From the NCBI GenBank assembly GCA_045645165.1, contig JAZRIF010000004.1:1-9254 (forward strand): DNA of 9,254 bases, given 5' to 3'. The position numbers were made by a program, and so were the translations under genes. This document shows, piece after piece, positions 1-6,953 of this stretch (the first letter of the stretch is position 1; each line of letters starts with the position of its first letter). Below the pieces are notes generated by a model. The model had not been told where the DNA came from. It saw nothing but the letters and a program-made list of their open reading frames with translations, and searched no databases. Origin of the DNA: CAMEON01 sp045645165. GTDB lineage: Bacteria > Bacillota > Clostridia > Oscillospirales > CAG-272.

Positions 1-176
1 GGGCTTTGCCCCCTCGACCCCCACCAAAGAACTTTTTGAAAAAAGTTCTTTGGAATCTCAAAAACTTTCAAAAAGGGTTATTTATCAATATCTTTTTTGT
101 AAGTTCTTGAAGGGGGTCTGGGGGGAACTTCTTTCAAGAAGTTCCTCCCAGGCGCTCCCCTATAAACTGCAATTTT
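1..176 (+). repeat. Intergenic four-stem-loop repeat, copy A (left end cut by window)
   Basis: Four inverted repeats follow one another. Stem-loop 1 is the GC hairpin GGGCTTTGCCC at 1-11, probably missing a base at the window edge. Stem-loop 2 is a 30-base palindrome at 24-53 (arm CCAAAGAACTTTTT, 14-2-14 layout). Stem-loop 3 pairs 64-74 with 94-104 with one mismatch around a 19-base loop. Stem-loop 4 pairs 118-133 with 136-151 with one G-T pair. The tail CCCCTATAAACTGCAATTT is at 157-175. From base 24 to 175 it is collinear with copy B, apart from one extra block in B. It ends 9 bases from the stop codon of the TerB-domain gene, so it may form the 3' end of that transcript, but no U-run follows a stem on the minus strand. 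Function is unknown; no coding content is evident. Confidence 0.85.
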
Positions 177-184
177 CATAATCC

Positions 185-1999
185 TCACCCTTCGATCATC
201 GCCACAACCGCGTCGCGGTAATCCTCAATGACGACATAGCTCCCCATACCGTCGTCCTCGAGGATGATGTCCCCGATGTCGCTGTCGGCGGTCAAGGCGT
301 TGACTTCGTCGGCGATGGCATCGGGCATCTTGCCAATAGCCTTGGCAGCAGCACGGAGGGCGGCAGAATCCTCGTCCAGCGCGGCCTTGATAAAGAGAGC
401 ATAGGGGGCAAGGGGGGAGGCGGTTTCAGCGAGTTGCTCCGAAGCGAGAACGGGAGGCGCGTGTGGTTCCACAGCGGGAACAGGGGGCGTCACGGGCACG
501 GCTGAGCTCTCTGTCACAGCTTTTTCCTTGACAGGGCTTTGCGGCAGGGGTTCTTCCCCCTCAAAGGCCTCGATCAGTATCCGCGTGGTCTCCCAGGATT
601 GCGCCTCGATGGCAGCGGCATCATCCAGAGAAATCTCCTTCCGGGGTAGATCGTAGAGCGCCTCGTAGGCGGGGCGGGGTTCTTCTTTTTTCTTGATAAC
701 GGGTGCGGACTTCGGGGGCTCCATGGGCGCGAGATAAGCGTCCAGGGCATCCCGCAGGGGGATGGGCAGGGACATGACTGAGAGCCTTGAGCGTACCCCG
801 ATCCAGGAGCGGAGACGGTTCTCCACGTGCTTGACCATATCCCCGATGAGGAAGCGGAGCTCGTGGGAGCGGGAGAAGGAGGTGTAGGCCACCTCGATTT
901 TGCGCTTGTTGCGGTGGGAGCAGAGCGCCCCCACAAAGGCATCGCGGGTCACGGTAGAATCTAACAGTGTAATAGCCGGCTTGCGCCCGTCTGCGCCCAG
1001 AAGCAGGGGCAGGACGTGGGCCACGGCGGCGGGGATGGTGGAGTCGAACAGAGCTTTATGCTCACCCTGCGCGAATTTGGACTTGCGGTAATCGTACTGA
1101 CAGCAATGCCGCATCAGGATGCGGGCTGTTTCCATCCGCGTATCTCCCCCGTCCGCATGAGCCTCCGGCACGCGAACAGCGGCGGAGAGATAGAACTCCT
1201 TGAGACGGCTTTCCATGATGATCTCGTCCAATGCGGAGGCAAGCAGATCTACAGGGGCAGGAAGGGCATGGATGAGGCAGTAGTCGCAGAGCCACTCACA
1301 CATGTAGTGATCCAATTGAACGTAGGGTTTACGGTAGGCCATCCAGACCTTGGCCATGAGATCGCGGTGGGCGCGGGCGGTAGCGATGTCCTCAGCGGGG
1401 AGATTGATGAGCTCAAAAAGGTAGAGCAGGACATAGGAATAATCGGTATCGAGGTATTGCCCGCGGCGAACGTGCTCGCGCCAAAAGAGATACCAGGCGG
1501 CAGCGCGGTGTCCCATTTGAGCATATTGGGGAAAGTAGGAGAAGAAAGTCTTCTTTTCCGCCGACTTCGGGGGTGTCATGGCATCGTAACGGAGGGCGTC
1601 CTCCACGAAAGAGTCAAAGTAGTGGTAGTTTGCCTGCCAGCCATAGATCTTGACGCTGTGCAGGAGTGCGCCGTCAGGCTCGTACTCCAAAAGAGGGGCA
1701 GGCGCATCCTCCTCGCCCGCCTTATGGGGCGGTACGTATCGAACCGTCAGGGACGATCCGGATACAGGCTCTGCGGAGACCGGTTCTTCACGGACAACCT
1801 TACGGGACTCCGTAGAAGAATTTTTCTGCGGGGAGACAGACAGATCCATCTCCACCACCTCGATTGACCTGCGGGGAGGCGGTGTCTGCCTGCGAGTTGG
1901 TTTGGCGGGGAGCAGGCTTTCAATATCCCAAAAATCGTCCGTCTGTTTTTGGCGGTCGGATCGGGGCGTTTCGGGGATTTTTTTCTCCCATTCGGTCAT
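185..1999 (-). CDS. TerB_N / TerB_C domain-containing protein
   Basis: The 604-residue product starts at ATG after AAAGGAGG with 8 bases between. Residues 1-100 are a polar, proline-rich and probably disordered leader. Residues about 113-330 match the TerB_N domain: W at 121, the block FFSYFPQYAQM (152-162), then WREHVRRGQYLDTDYSYV and LLYLFELINLP. Residues about 455-480 (LDDAAAIEAQSWETTRIL) and the acidic end at 555-602, with IEDYRDAVVAMI, look like the two parts of TerB_C. A proline/alanine-rich linker (about 480-530) splits them. No central TerB domain, signal peptide or membrane helix is seen. In the family, TerB_N and TerB_C flank or replace TerB in tellurium-resistance-type stress systems, and their biochemical role is not settled. 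The gene stands alone between repeat A and a divergent promoter; any partner would lie left of the window. The domain call is from pattern recognition and the role is unknown. Confidence 0.8.
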   Translation of the reverse strand: MTEWEKKIPETPRSDRQKQTDDFWDIESLLPAKPTRRQTPPPRRSIEVVEMDLSVSPQKNSSTESRKVVREEPVSAEPVSGSSLTVRYVPPHKAGEEDAPAPLLEYEPDGALLHSVKIYGWQANYHYFDSFVEDALRYDAMTPPKSAEKKTFFSYFPQYAQMGHRAAAWYLFWREHVRRGQYLDTDYSYVLLYLFELINLPAEDIATARAHRDLMAKVWMAYRKPYVQLDHYMCEWLCDYCLIHALPAPVDLLASALDEIIMESRLKEFYLSAAVRVPEAHADGGDTRMETARILMRHCCQYDYRKSKFAQGEHKALFDSTIPAAVAHVLPLLLGADGRKPAITLLDSTVTRDAFVGALCSHRNKRKIEVAYTSFSRSHELRFLIGDMVKHVENRLRSWIGVRSRLSVMSLPIPLRDALDAYLAPMEPPKSAPVIKKKEEPRPAYEALYDLPRKEISLDDAAAIEAQSWETTRILIEAFEGEEPLPQSPVKEKAVTESSAVPVTPPVPAVEPHAPPVLASEQLAETASPLAPYALFIKAALDEDSAALRAAAKAIGKMPDAIADEVNALTADSDIGDIILEDDGMGSYVVIEDYRDAVVAMIEG

Positions 2000-2037
2000 A
2001 GCATAGGCCTCCTTTCGGGGTAGATTGGTAATATATT

Positions 2038-2066
2038 ATTGTACCATACATTGGTTCTGTTGTCAA
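2038..2066 (-). promoter_or_regulatory. Sigma-A-type promoter of the TerB-domain gene
   Basis: On the minus strand TTGACA (2066-2061) is followed by a 17-base spacer and TACAAT (2043-2038). The -35 is a consensus match and the -10 matches 5 of 6. The predicted start near 2031 leaves a leader of about 31 bases before the ATG at 1999, including the AAAGGAGG site. Confidence 0.8.
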
Positions 2067-2115
2067 CGATTTTCAGCAAATTTTATGCTGGCGCAAACAG
2101 ATAATTCATTTCCAC

Positions 2116-2144
2116 TTGACGAATGAGTAAAAATATGCTATACT
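2116..2144 (+). promoter_or_regulatory. Sigma-A-type promoter of the DUF4190-like gene
   Basis: TTGACG (2116-2121), a 17-base spacer and TATACT (2139-2144) lie on the plus strand. It is divergent from the TerB-gene promoter, with the two -35 boxes 49 bases apart. Transcription should start near 2151 and give a leader of about 130 bases. Confidence 0.75.
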
Positions 2145-2150
2145 ATAAAA

Positions 2151-2283
2151 AATCGGTGGCAAGGAGGGGACCATAAAAAGAGAAAAAAGTCCCCGCAACG
2201 GACAAATCCCGAGATTCAAAACTAAAAGCACTATTTCAACCCGCCCCTACCACACGCGAACATATACGCGAAAGGAGATTGCC
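2151..2283 (+). promoter_or_regulatory. Long 5' leader with an orphan ribosome binding site
   Basis: The leader carries a strong Shine-Dalgarno sequence AAGGAGG at 2161-2167 with no ATG, GTG or TTG at normal spacing. Five bases after it is ATA (2173), and the frame from there stays open for 37 codons and joins the downstream gene in frame. A hairpin GGGGAC/GTCCCC (2166-2171 with 2189-2194) overlaps the 3' part of this site. A small CGCG/CGCG inverted repeat (2255-2258 with 2267-2270) sits just before the real site AAAGGAG at 2271-2277. No known riboswitch class is recognised. It may be only an untranslated leader. Confidence 0.4.
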
Positions 2284-2799
2284 ATGAATAACGGCGACAG
2301 CTTCCACAACGGAGCCGAGAATCTGGAACTGCAAAGGAAGAACCGTTTGGGTGAAAAAACCGATGCAGAAAAAGCAACGGCAAACACTTCTCCCACCGCT
2401 TCTGCGAGCAACGCAAATCCTACGCATCTCCATACAGGTTTCTCGACCGAGTCCAAAAACGGAATCCCCTACTACGGAGACGAAACGGCCGATGCCTCGC
2501 CGTACCAAGACTATACCGTCGATCCCGCTGTGATGGTTCGTAAGAATAGGTTCAACGTTGCATCCCTCGTACTGGGTATTGCTTCCCTTGCAGGCAATTT
2601 CTGTTGTCTGACCTGCCTGACTCCCATTGCCGCTATCCTGGCCATCATCTTTGGTTGTGTCGGACGGATCAACGGACGCTTCGAAAAGAAAGGACTCATC
2701 GGTATGGTCCTGGGCATTGTATACTGGGGGCTTTTGATCCTGTTCATCGTAGGCATCACCGCACTCATGGCAATTACAGATTCTGCCGCGCTCATGTAA
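2284..2799 (+). CDS. DUF4190-like small membrane protein
   Basis: The 171-residue product starts at ATG after AAAGGAG with 6 bases between. Residues 1-88 are polar, rich in N, T, S, E and K, and probably form a cytoplasmic tail. Residues about 89-160 hold two hydrophobic segments (about 91-127, with a C-C-x-x-C cluster at 107-111, and about 137-160). Between them lies GRINGRFEKKGLIGMVLGIV. The pattern of an SLVLGI helix, a glycine-rich turn with basic residues and a second helix starting G-x-x-LG is that of DUF4190-type domains, which are common in Gram-positive membrane proteins of unknown role. There is no signal peptide. The gene is monocistronic: it has its own promoter and is followed at once by a strong terminator. 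The function cannot be read from the sequence. Confidence 0.8.
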   Translation: MNNGDSFHNGAENLELQRKNRLGEKTDAEKATANTSPTASASNANPTHLHTGFSTESKNGIPYYGDETADASPYQDYTVDPAVMVRKNRFNVASLVLGIASLAGNFCCLTCLTPIAAILAIIFGCVGRINGRFEKKGLIGMVLGIVYWGLLILFIVGITALMAITDSAALM

Positions 2800-2810
2800 A
2801 TCGCAAAATG

Positions 2811-2846
2811 AAAACTGCCGTCCTGATTCAGGACGGCAGTTTTTTT
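2811..2846. terminator. Bidirectional intrinsic terminator
   Basis: A perfect 15-base-pair stem, AAAACTGCCGTCCTG paired with CAGGACGGCAGTTTT, has a 3-base loop (ATT) and a run of seven T (2840-2846) on the plus strand. On the minus strand the stem is followed by TTTTCATTTT. It lies 12 bases past the plus-strand stop at 2799 and 68 bases past the minus-strand stop at 2914, so it can end both convergent transcripts. Confidence 0.95.
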
Positions 2847-2913
2847 GACAGCGAAAGAGAAAATGCGTTGAGTTTTGTAACTTTTTGTTTATTTCTCTAT
2901 TATTTGTTTCTTT

Positions 2914-3765
2914 TTATCGGAATTTCTTGGTTTCGCCGGGCTCGACCTTGCAGGTCACACCTGCGTATTCGAACCATACGGGAATGGCCGAGGGGTTGTA
3001 CACCATCTTCCCTTCCACCGAAAAATGCAGGGCGCGGTAGGCTTCCACGTACTCGTAGATCTCCATGTTGGTGGCGTACCAAACATCATTATGGCCGCCC
3101 AGCTTCTCACAGGCGGTCTCGATCAGCTCCCAGTTGTTGTCGGCGTCGAACTCGTAGGCGTGACCCCAGACATAGTAGAGCCAAGGGGTGTCCCAAGCGC
3201 CGGGGGTACCGTTCACGAAGGTCTCAGTCAACTGTTCAAAACGAGGATCCTTGTGATGGCAGGTGGCGGGCATGCGGAGCCAGTCGGTAGGCACCGAGAA
3301 ATTGCCGGTGGAGACGGTGGTGCGGGCGTAGGCGATGCCGTTGTCACGGAGCACATCCACAGTCATGTCGTTGAAGGTGCCCATGGGATAGGCGCAACCG
3401 CGGATGATACGGCCAAAGAGAGCTTCCAGTGCTTCCCTGTCCTTGGCCACCTCGTAGGCAGCGATGGGACGGGGGATGCGATCCAGGAAGGGGTGTGTGT
3501 AGCCGTGAATGGCAACCTCGTGGTTCTTACCCAGCTCGCCGCCGTAGCTCTCCAGCGCCAGTTTGGAGCCCATGCGGCGGTGGATGGTGCCTGCGGGGTA
3601 GGTGTACTCGGCGGTCTGCAGAGGCTCGCCGTTGAGGTTGAAGGTGCCCTTCAGGCCGTTCTTGTTGAAGATCTCCATGAGGCGGATATCCTGCTCCACG
3701 CCGTCATCGTAGGAGAAAGTCAAAGCCTTGCGCTTGGCATCGGGGAAAAGCATGTACATCATCAT
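2914..3765 (-). CDS. Polysaccharide deacetylase family protein (NodB / CE4-like), no signal peptide
   Basis: The 283-residue product starts at the first of three consecutive ATG codons (3765-3757), preceded by AAAGGAAG. The open frame runs 67 codons further upstream, but that part is repeat B sequence and is not coding. NodB-type motifs are visible: TFSYDDG (16-22) with the putative catalytic and metal-binding aspartates D20 and D21; the metal-binding H-x3-H in HGYTH (87-91); a motif-3 region CAYPMGTF (124-131); and a late histidine in WGHAYEF (H202). The last 40 residues (LHFSVEGKMVYNP onward) look like a small beta-rich appendage. Family members remove N- or O-acetyl groups from sugars such as peptidoglycan or chitin fragments. 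With no signal peptide or membrane anchor this one is probably cytoplasmic, and its substrate is unknown. No clear promoter lies in the 48 bases before repeat B, so transcription may come from inside the repeat or from valS. Confidence 0.85.
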   Translation of the reverse strand: MMMYMLFPDAKRKALTFSYDDGVEQDIRLMEIFNKNGLKGTFNLNGEPLQTAEYTYPAGTIHRRMGSKLALESYGGELGKNHEVAIHGYTHPFLDRIPRPIAAYEVAKDREALEALFGRIIRGCAYPMGTFNDMTVDVLRDNGIAYARTTVSTGNFSVPTDWLRMPATCHHKDPRFEQLTETFVNGTPGAWDTPWLYYVWGHAYEFDADNNWELIETACEKLGGHNDVWYATNMEIYEYVEAYRALHFSVEGKMVYNPSAIPVWFEYAGVTCKVEPGETKKFR

Positions 3766-3812
3766 GGTGGGTCTCTTCCTTTCGGTATGTATTTCAAATT
3801 TGGGTTTGTCGG

Positions 3813-4036
3813 CCAGGGGCTTTGCCCCTGGACCCCACCAGAAACCCTTTTGGAAAAGGGTTTCTGGACTTCCTAAAACTTTCAAAAAAGTATTCATAAA
3901 TAATCCCTTTTTGAAAGTTCTTGAAGGGTGTCCAGAGGGAAACTTCGCAATGTTTGCTGAAAGCAAACTTGCACCGAGCGAAGCGAGGAGGCTTTCAAGA
4001 AGTTTCCCTTGGGTGTTCCCCTATAAACTCCAATTT
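3813..4036 (+). repeat. Intergenic four-stem-loop repeat, copy B (complete, with insertion)
   Basis: The order matches copy A. Stem-loop 1 is CCAGGGGC-TTT-GCCCCTGG at 3813-3831. Stem-loop 2 is a 30-base palindrome at 3838-3867 (arm CCAGAAACCCTTTT). Stem-loop 3 pairs 3878-3888 with 3908-3918 perfectly around a 19-base loop, the same loop length as in A. The base of stem-loop 4 pairs 3937-3946 with 3999-4008. The tail CCCCTATAAACTCCAATTT is at 4018-4036. Relative to A, about 47 extra bases sit at the top of stem-loop 4 (about 3947-3992), and these contain their own hairpin (3947-3972, GTTTGC/GCAAAC core). The element lies 48 bases upstream of the deacetylase start, so its AT-rich centre could carry that gene's promoter, although none is convincing. 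Confidence 0.85.
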
Positions 4037-4097
4037 ACGCAAAACGCGCCCCCGAATCCCTCCGAAGGCACGTTTTCAATTATCAAAGATATTTATT

Positions 4098-4166
4098 AAA
4101 GTTCTTTGGAGTCAAGAACCTTTCTTACAAGAAAGGTTCTTGTGGGGTATGGGGCGACGCCCCATA
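4098..4166 (-). repeat. Intergenic repeat, copy C (partial, stem-loops 1 and 2, inverted)
   Basis: Read on the minus strand: a GC hairpin TATGGGGC-GTC-GCCCCATA (4166-4148), the spacer CCCCA, then a 30-base palindrome (4142-4113, arm CAAGAACCTTTCTT, 14-2-14 layout), then a short linker with AAAGAACTTT that loosely resembles the linker of A. Stem-loops 3 and 4 are absent. The hairpin begins 8 bases past the valS stop and could slow or end valS transcription, but no U-run follows the stem. Confidence 0.7.
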
Positions 4167-4173
4167 GTCCTCC

Positions 4174-6831
4174 TTACCCCAGCTTAGCCAGAGCAGCCTC
4201 GGTGGCGGCCAGCTTTTCCTTGGCGGCGGTCAGCTTGGCGCGCTCGGCGTCGACGACGGCGGCGGGAGCCTTGGCCACGAAGCCTGCGTTACCCAGCTTG
4301 CCCTCCAGACGCTTGACCTCGCCCTCCAGCTTGGTGATCTCGGCGGCGAGACGAGCCTTCTCCTTCTCGAAGTCGATTAGATCGGCCAGAGGCAGGTAGG
4401 CGGTAGCGGAGGGAGTGATGATCTGCACAGCGGTGTCGGCGGAGACCACAGACTCGTCGAAGGACTCGGCTACAGTCATATCAGTAGCGGAGGCCAGACG
4501 GGCAAAGAAGGGTGCGGTGCCAGCATGGAAAGTATCGGTATACTTAGTGGCAATGAACAGAGCGGCCTTGCGAGAGGGGGCAATGTTCATCTCGGAGCGG
4601 CGGTTGCGGATAGCGCGGATGAGCTCCAGAATACGCTCCATCTCGGCGGCCTCGGCGGCAAAGGACAGAGCCTCGTTGTAGGTGGGATAGGCGGAGATCA
4701 TGATGCTCTCGGCGTCGCCTGCCAGGGTGGGCAGAGAGGCGAAGATCTCCTCGGTGATGAAGGGCATATAGGGATGCAGGAGCTTGAGAATGCCGTTGAG
4801 CACGTAAGAAATGACGTTCTGGCAAACCACGTTCTGCTCGGTATCCTTCTCGGTCAGACGAGCCTTGGCAAGCTCAATGTACCAGTCGCAGAAGATATCC
4901 CAGGTGAAATCGTAGATGGCGCCCAGAGCCACACCCACCTCGAACTTGTCGATGTTGGTATTCACGCGGGCGGCCAGCTCGTTGAAGCCGTTGAGGATCC
5001 ACTTGTCCTCGGGAGCCAGCTTATCGGCGGCGGGGAGGTCGATCTCGTCGATGGTGAGATTCATGCGGACGAAGCGGGAGGCATTCCAGAGCTTGTTGGC
5101 GAAGTTACGGGCGGCTTCCATCTTCTCGTCCGAGAAGCGCATATCGTTTCCGGGAGAGTTACCCGTGGCCAGAGCAAAGCGGAGCGCGTCGGCACCGTAG
5201 GTACCGATGACTTCCAGAGGATCAATACCGTTACCCAGAGACTTGGACATCTTGCGGCCCTGTGCGTCGCGCACCAGACCGTGGATGAAGACGGTGGAGA
5301 AGGGCTTCTCACCCATGTGCTCCAGACCCGAGAAGATCATACGGGAGACCCAGAAGGTGATGATGTCGTAGCCGGTGACCAGGACGGAGGTGGGGTAGTA
5401 CTTCTTCAGATCCTCGGTCATCTCGGGCCAGCCCAGAGTGGAGAAGGGCCAGAGAGCGGAGGAGAACCAGGTATCCAGCACGTCGCTGTCCTGATGTACC
5501 TTGCCTCCGCACTTGGGGCAGACCTCGATGTCGGTCTTGGAGACGGTCATCTCGCCGCAATCGTCGCAGTAGAAAGCGGGGATGCGGTGACCCCACCAGA
5601 GCTGGCGGGAGATGCACCAGTCGAGGATGTTGTTCATCCAGTTGAAGTAGTTCTTGGAGAAGCGGTCAGGGACAAAGCGGATGGAGTCGTTCTCCACGGC
5701 CTCAATGGCGGGAGCGGCCAGAGGCTTCATCTTAACGAACCACTGATCCGAGGTCAGAGGCTCAACGGTGGTGCCGCAACGGTAGCAGACGCCCACGTTG
5801 TGGTCGTGGGGCTCCACCTTCAGGAGGTAGCCCTCGGCCTCCAAGTCAGAAACCAGAGCCTTACGGCAGGTGTAGCGATCCATGCCCTCGTACTTGCCGG
5901 CGTAGGCGTTCATGGTGGCACCGCCGTTCATGACCTTGATCTGCCCCAGGTTATGGCGCTGACCCACCAGGAAGTCGTTGGGGTCGTGGGCGGGGGTGAT
6001 CTTCACACAGCCCGTACCGAAGCCGATCTCTACGTAGTCGTCAGCAATGACGGGGATCTCGCGACCTACGCAGGGCAGAATGAGGGTCTTACCAATGAGG
6101 TGATTCATGGCCTCGTCCTCGGGGTTGACGGCCACGGCGGTATCACCGAACATGGTCTCGGGACGGGTGGTAGCCACCACAACGTAGCCGTCCTCGCCCT
6201 TGATGGGGTACTTGATGTGCCAGAAACTGCCGGGCTGATCCTTGTATTCCACCTCGGCGTCGGACAGGGCGGTCAGGCAGCGGGGGCACCAGTTGATGAT
6301 GCGGTGGCCGCGGTAGATGAGACCCTTGTCGTAGAGGTTGACAAAGACCTCACGGACGGCGTGGGAGCAGCCATCGTCCATGGTGAAACGCTGGCGGGTC
6401 CAGTCACAAGAGGCGCCCAGCTTCTTGAGCTGGCCGGTGATGCGGGCCTCGTAGGAGTCCTTCCACGCCCAGACGCGCTCCAGGAATTTCTCACGGCCCA
6501 GGTCATAGCGGGTAAGCCCCTCGTCCACGCGGAGGCGCTCCTCTACCTTGATCTGGGTGGCGATGCCTGCGTGGTCGGTGCCGGGCACCCAGAGGGTATT
6601 GTAACCCTGCATGCGCTTGGTGCGCACCAGGATATCCTGCAGGGTCTCGTCCAGTGCGTGACCCATGTGGAGCTGACCGGTTACGTTGGGAGGGGGGATG
6701 ACCACCGAGAAAGAGGGGGGGGTGGAGTCGGGATCGGGGGTAAAGTAGCCCTTATCTACCCAGTTCTGATAGATTCTGTCCTCGAATTCCGAGGGGGCAT
6801 ATGTCTTGGGAAGTTCGGTATTGGGATTCAT
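4174..6831 (-). CDS. valS: Valine--tRNA ligase
   Basis: This cytoplasmic class I synthetase charges tRNA-Val with valine. The 885-residue product has normal bacterial length. Key elements are: the HIGH motif as HMGH (55-58) in PPPNVTGQLHMGHAL; the KMSKS motif (527-531) in GRKMSKSLGNGIDP; the CP1 editing domain (about 195-350) with ATTRPETMFGD; cysteine pairs at 182/185, 349/352 and a likely zinc ribbon at 422/425 with 438/441; a catalytic block DVLDTWFSSALWPFSTLGWP; an anticodon-binding domain from about 610; and the C-terminal coiled coil of ValS from about 815. The chosen start ATG (6831-6829) follows AAGGAG with 8 bases between and gives the usual N-terminus. An upstream in-frame ATG at 7011 would add 60 residues of repeat-derived sequence and is rejected. 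Expression is controlled by the upstream valine T-box. The leader between T-box terminator and start is unusually long, about 243 bases, and contains repeat D. Confidence 0.98.
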   Translation of the reverse strand: MNPNTELPKTYAPSEFEDRIYQNWVDKGYFTPDPDSTPPSFSVVIPPPNVTGQLHMGHALDETLQDILVRTKRMQGYNTLWVPGTDHAGIATQIKVEERLRVDEGLTRYDLGREKFLERVWAWKDSYEARITGQLKKLGASCDWTRQRFTMDDGCSHAVREVFVNLYDKGLIYRGHRIINWCPRCLTALSDAEVEYKDQPGSFWHIKYPIKGEDGYVVVATTRPETMFGDTAVAVNPEDEAMNHLIGKTLILPCVGREIPVIADDYVEIGFGTGCVKITPAHDPNDFLVGQRHNLGQIKVMNGGATMNAYAGKYEGMDRYTCRKALVSDLEAEGYLLKVEPHDHNVGVCYRCGTTVEPLTSDQWFVKMKPLAAPAIEAVENDSIRFVPDRFSKNYFNWMNNILDWCISRQLWWGHRIPAFYCDDCGEMTVSKTDIEVCPKCGGKVHQDSDVLDTWFSSALWPFSTLGWPEMTEDLKKYYPTSVLVTGYDIITFWVSRMIFSGLEHMGEKPFSTVFIHGLVRDAQGRKMSKSLGNGIDPLEVIGTYGADALRFALATGNSPGNDMRFSDEKMEAARNFANKLWNASRFVRMNLTIDEIDLPAADKLAPEDKWILNGFNELAARVNTNIDKFEVGVALGAIYDFTWDIFCDWYIELAKARLTEKDTEQNVVCQNVISYVLNGILKLLHPYMPFITEEIFASLPTLAGDAESIMISAYPTYNEALSFAAEAAEMERILELIRAIRNRRSEMNIAPSRKAALFIATKYTDTFHAGTAPFFARLASATDMTVAESFDESVVSADTAVQIITPSATAYLPLADLIDFEKEKARLAAEITKLEGEVKRLEGKLGNAGFVAKAPAAVVDAERAKLTAAKEKLAATEAALAKLG

Positions 6832-6881
6832 GAGGGAATCTCCTTTCTTATGATTATAGGGGAATGGAGAACGGGAGAGCG

Positions 6882-6953
6882 AGGGGCTCTGCCCCTGTCC
6901 CCCGCTCAAGAACCCTTTTGAAAAAGGGTTCTTGAGAATCTCCGAAAACTTTC
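6882..6953 (+). repeat. Intergenic repeat, copy D (partial, inside the valS leader)
   Basis: A GC hairpin AGGGGC-TCT-GCCCCT (6882-6896), a pyrimidine-rich spacer, and a 32-base palindrome (6905-6936, arm CTCAAGAACCCTTTT, 15-2-15 layout) are followed by AATCTCCGAAAACTTTC, which matches the linker after stem-loop 2 in copy A. The rest of the element is not recognisable. It lies antisense to valS, about 50 bases upstream of its start and downstream of the T-box terminator, so it is transcribed into the valS leader. Confidence 0.75.

Noticed and set aside
1016..1867. A 283-codon open frame on the plus strand inside the TerB-domain gene
   Set aside because: It is an antisense shadow of the TerB_N coding frame, with no recognisable domain or ribosome binding site.
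2604..3290. A 228-codon plus-strand frame overlapping the DUF4190-like gene
   Set aside because: It runs through the strong terminator at 2811-2846 and into antisense deacetylase sequence; its translation is arginine-rich and domain-free.
3025..3876. A 283-codon plus-strand frame opposite the deacetylase gene
   Set aside because: Its composition is that of an antisense shadow (V/G/H-rich), and it runs into repeat B. The minus-strand gene has intact NodB motifs.
1..4166. Repeats A-D as CRISPR or as ordinary intrinsic terminators
   Set aside because: There is no regular spacing or spacer set, so they are not CRISPR. No stem is followed by a U-run in the transcribed direction of the neighbouring gene, and orientation relative to genes is not consistent.
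3728..4187. Two plus-strand frames (3728-4099 and 3921-4187) over repeats B and C
   Set aside because: They consist almost wholly of repeat sequence and hairpin arms, without ribosome binding sites; A lacks matching frames over the same segment.
4525..6921. A 798-codon open frame on the plus strand opposite valS
   Set aside because: It is the mirror of a GC-rich, strongly coding valS frame. Its translation is low-complexity G/V/H/L-rich, with no domain and no ribosome binding site, and valS is certain.
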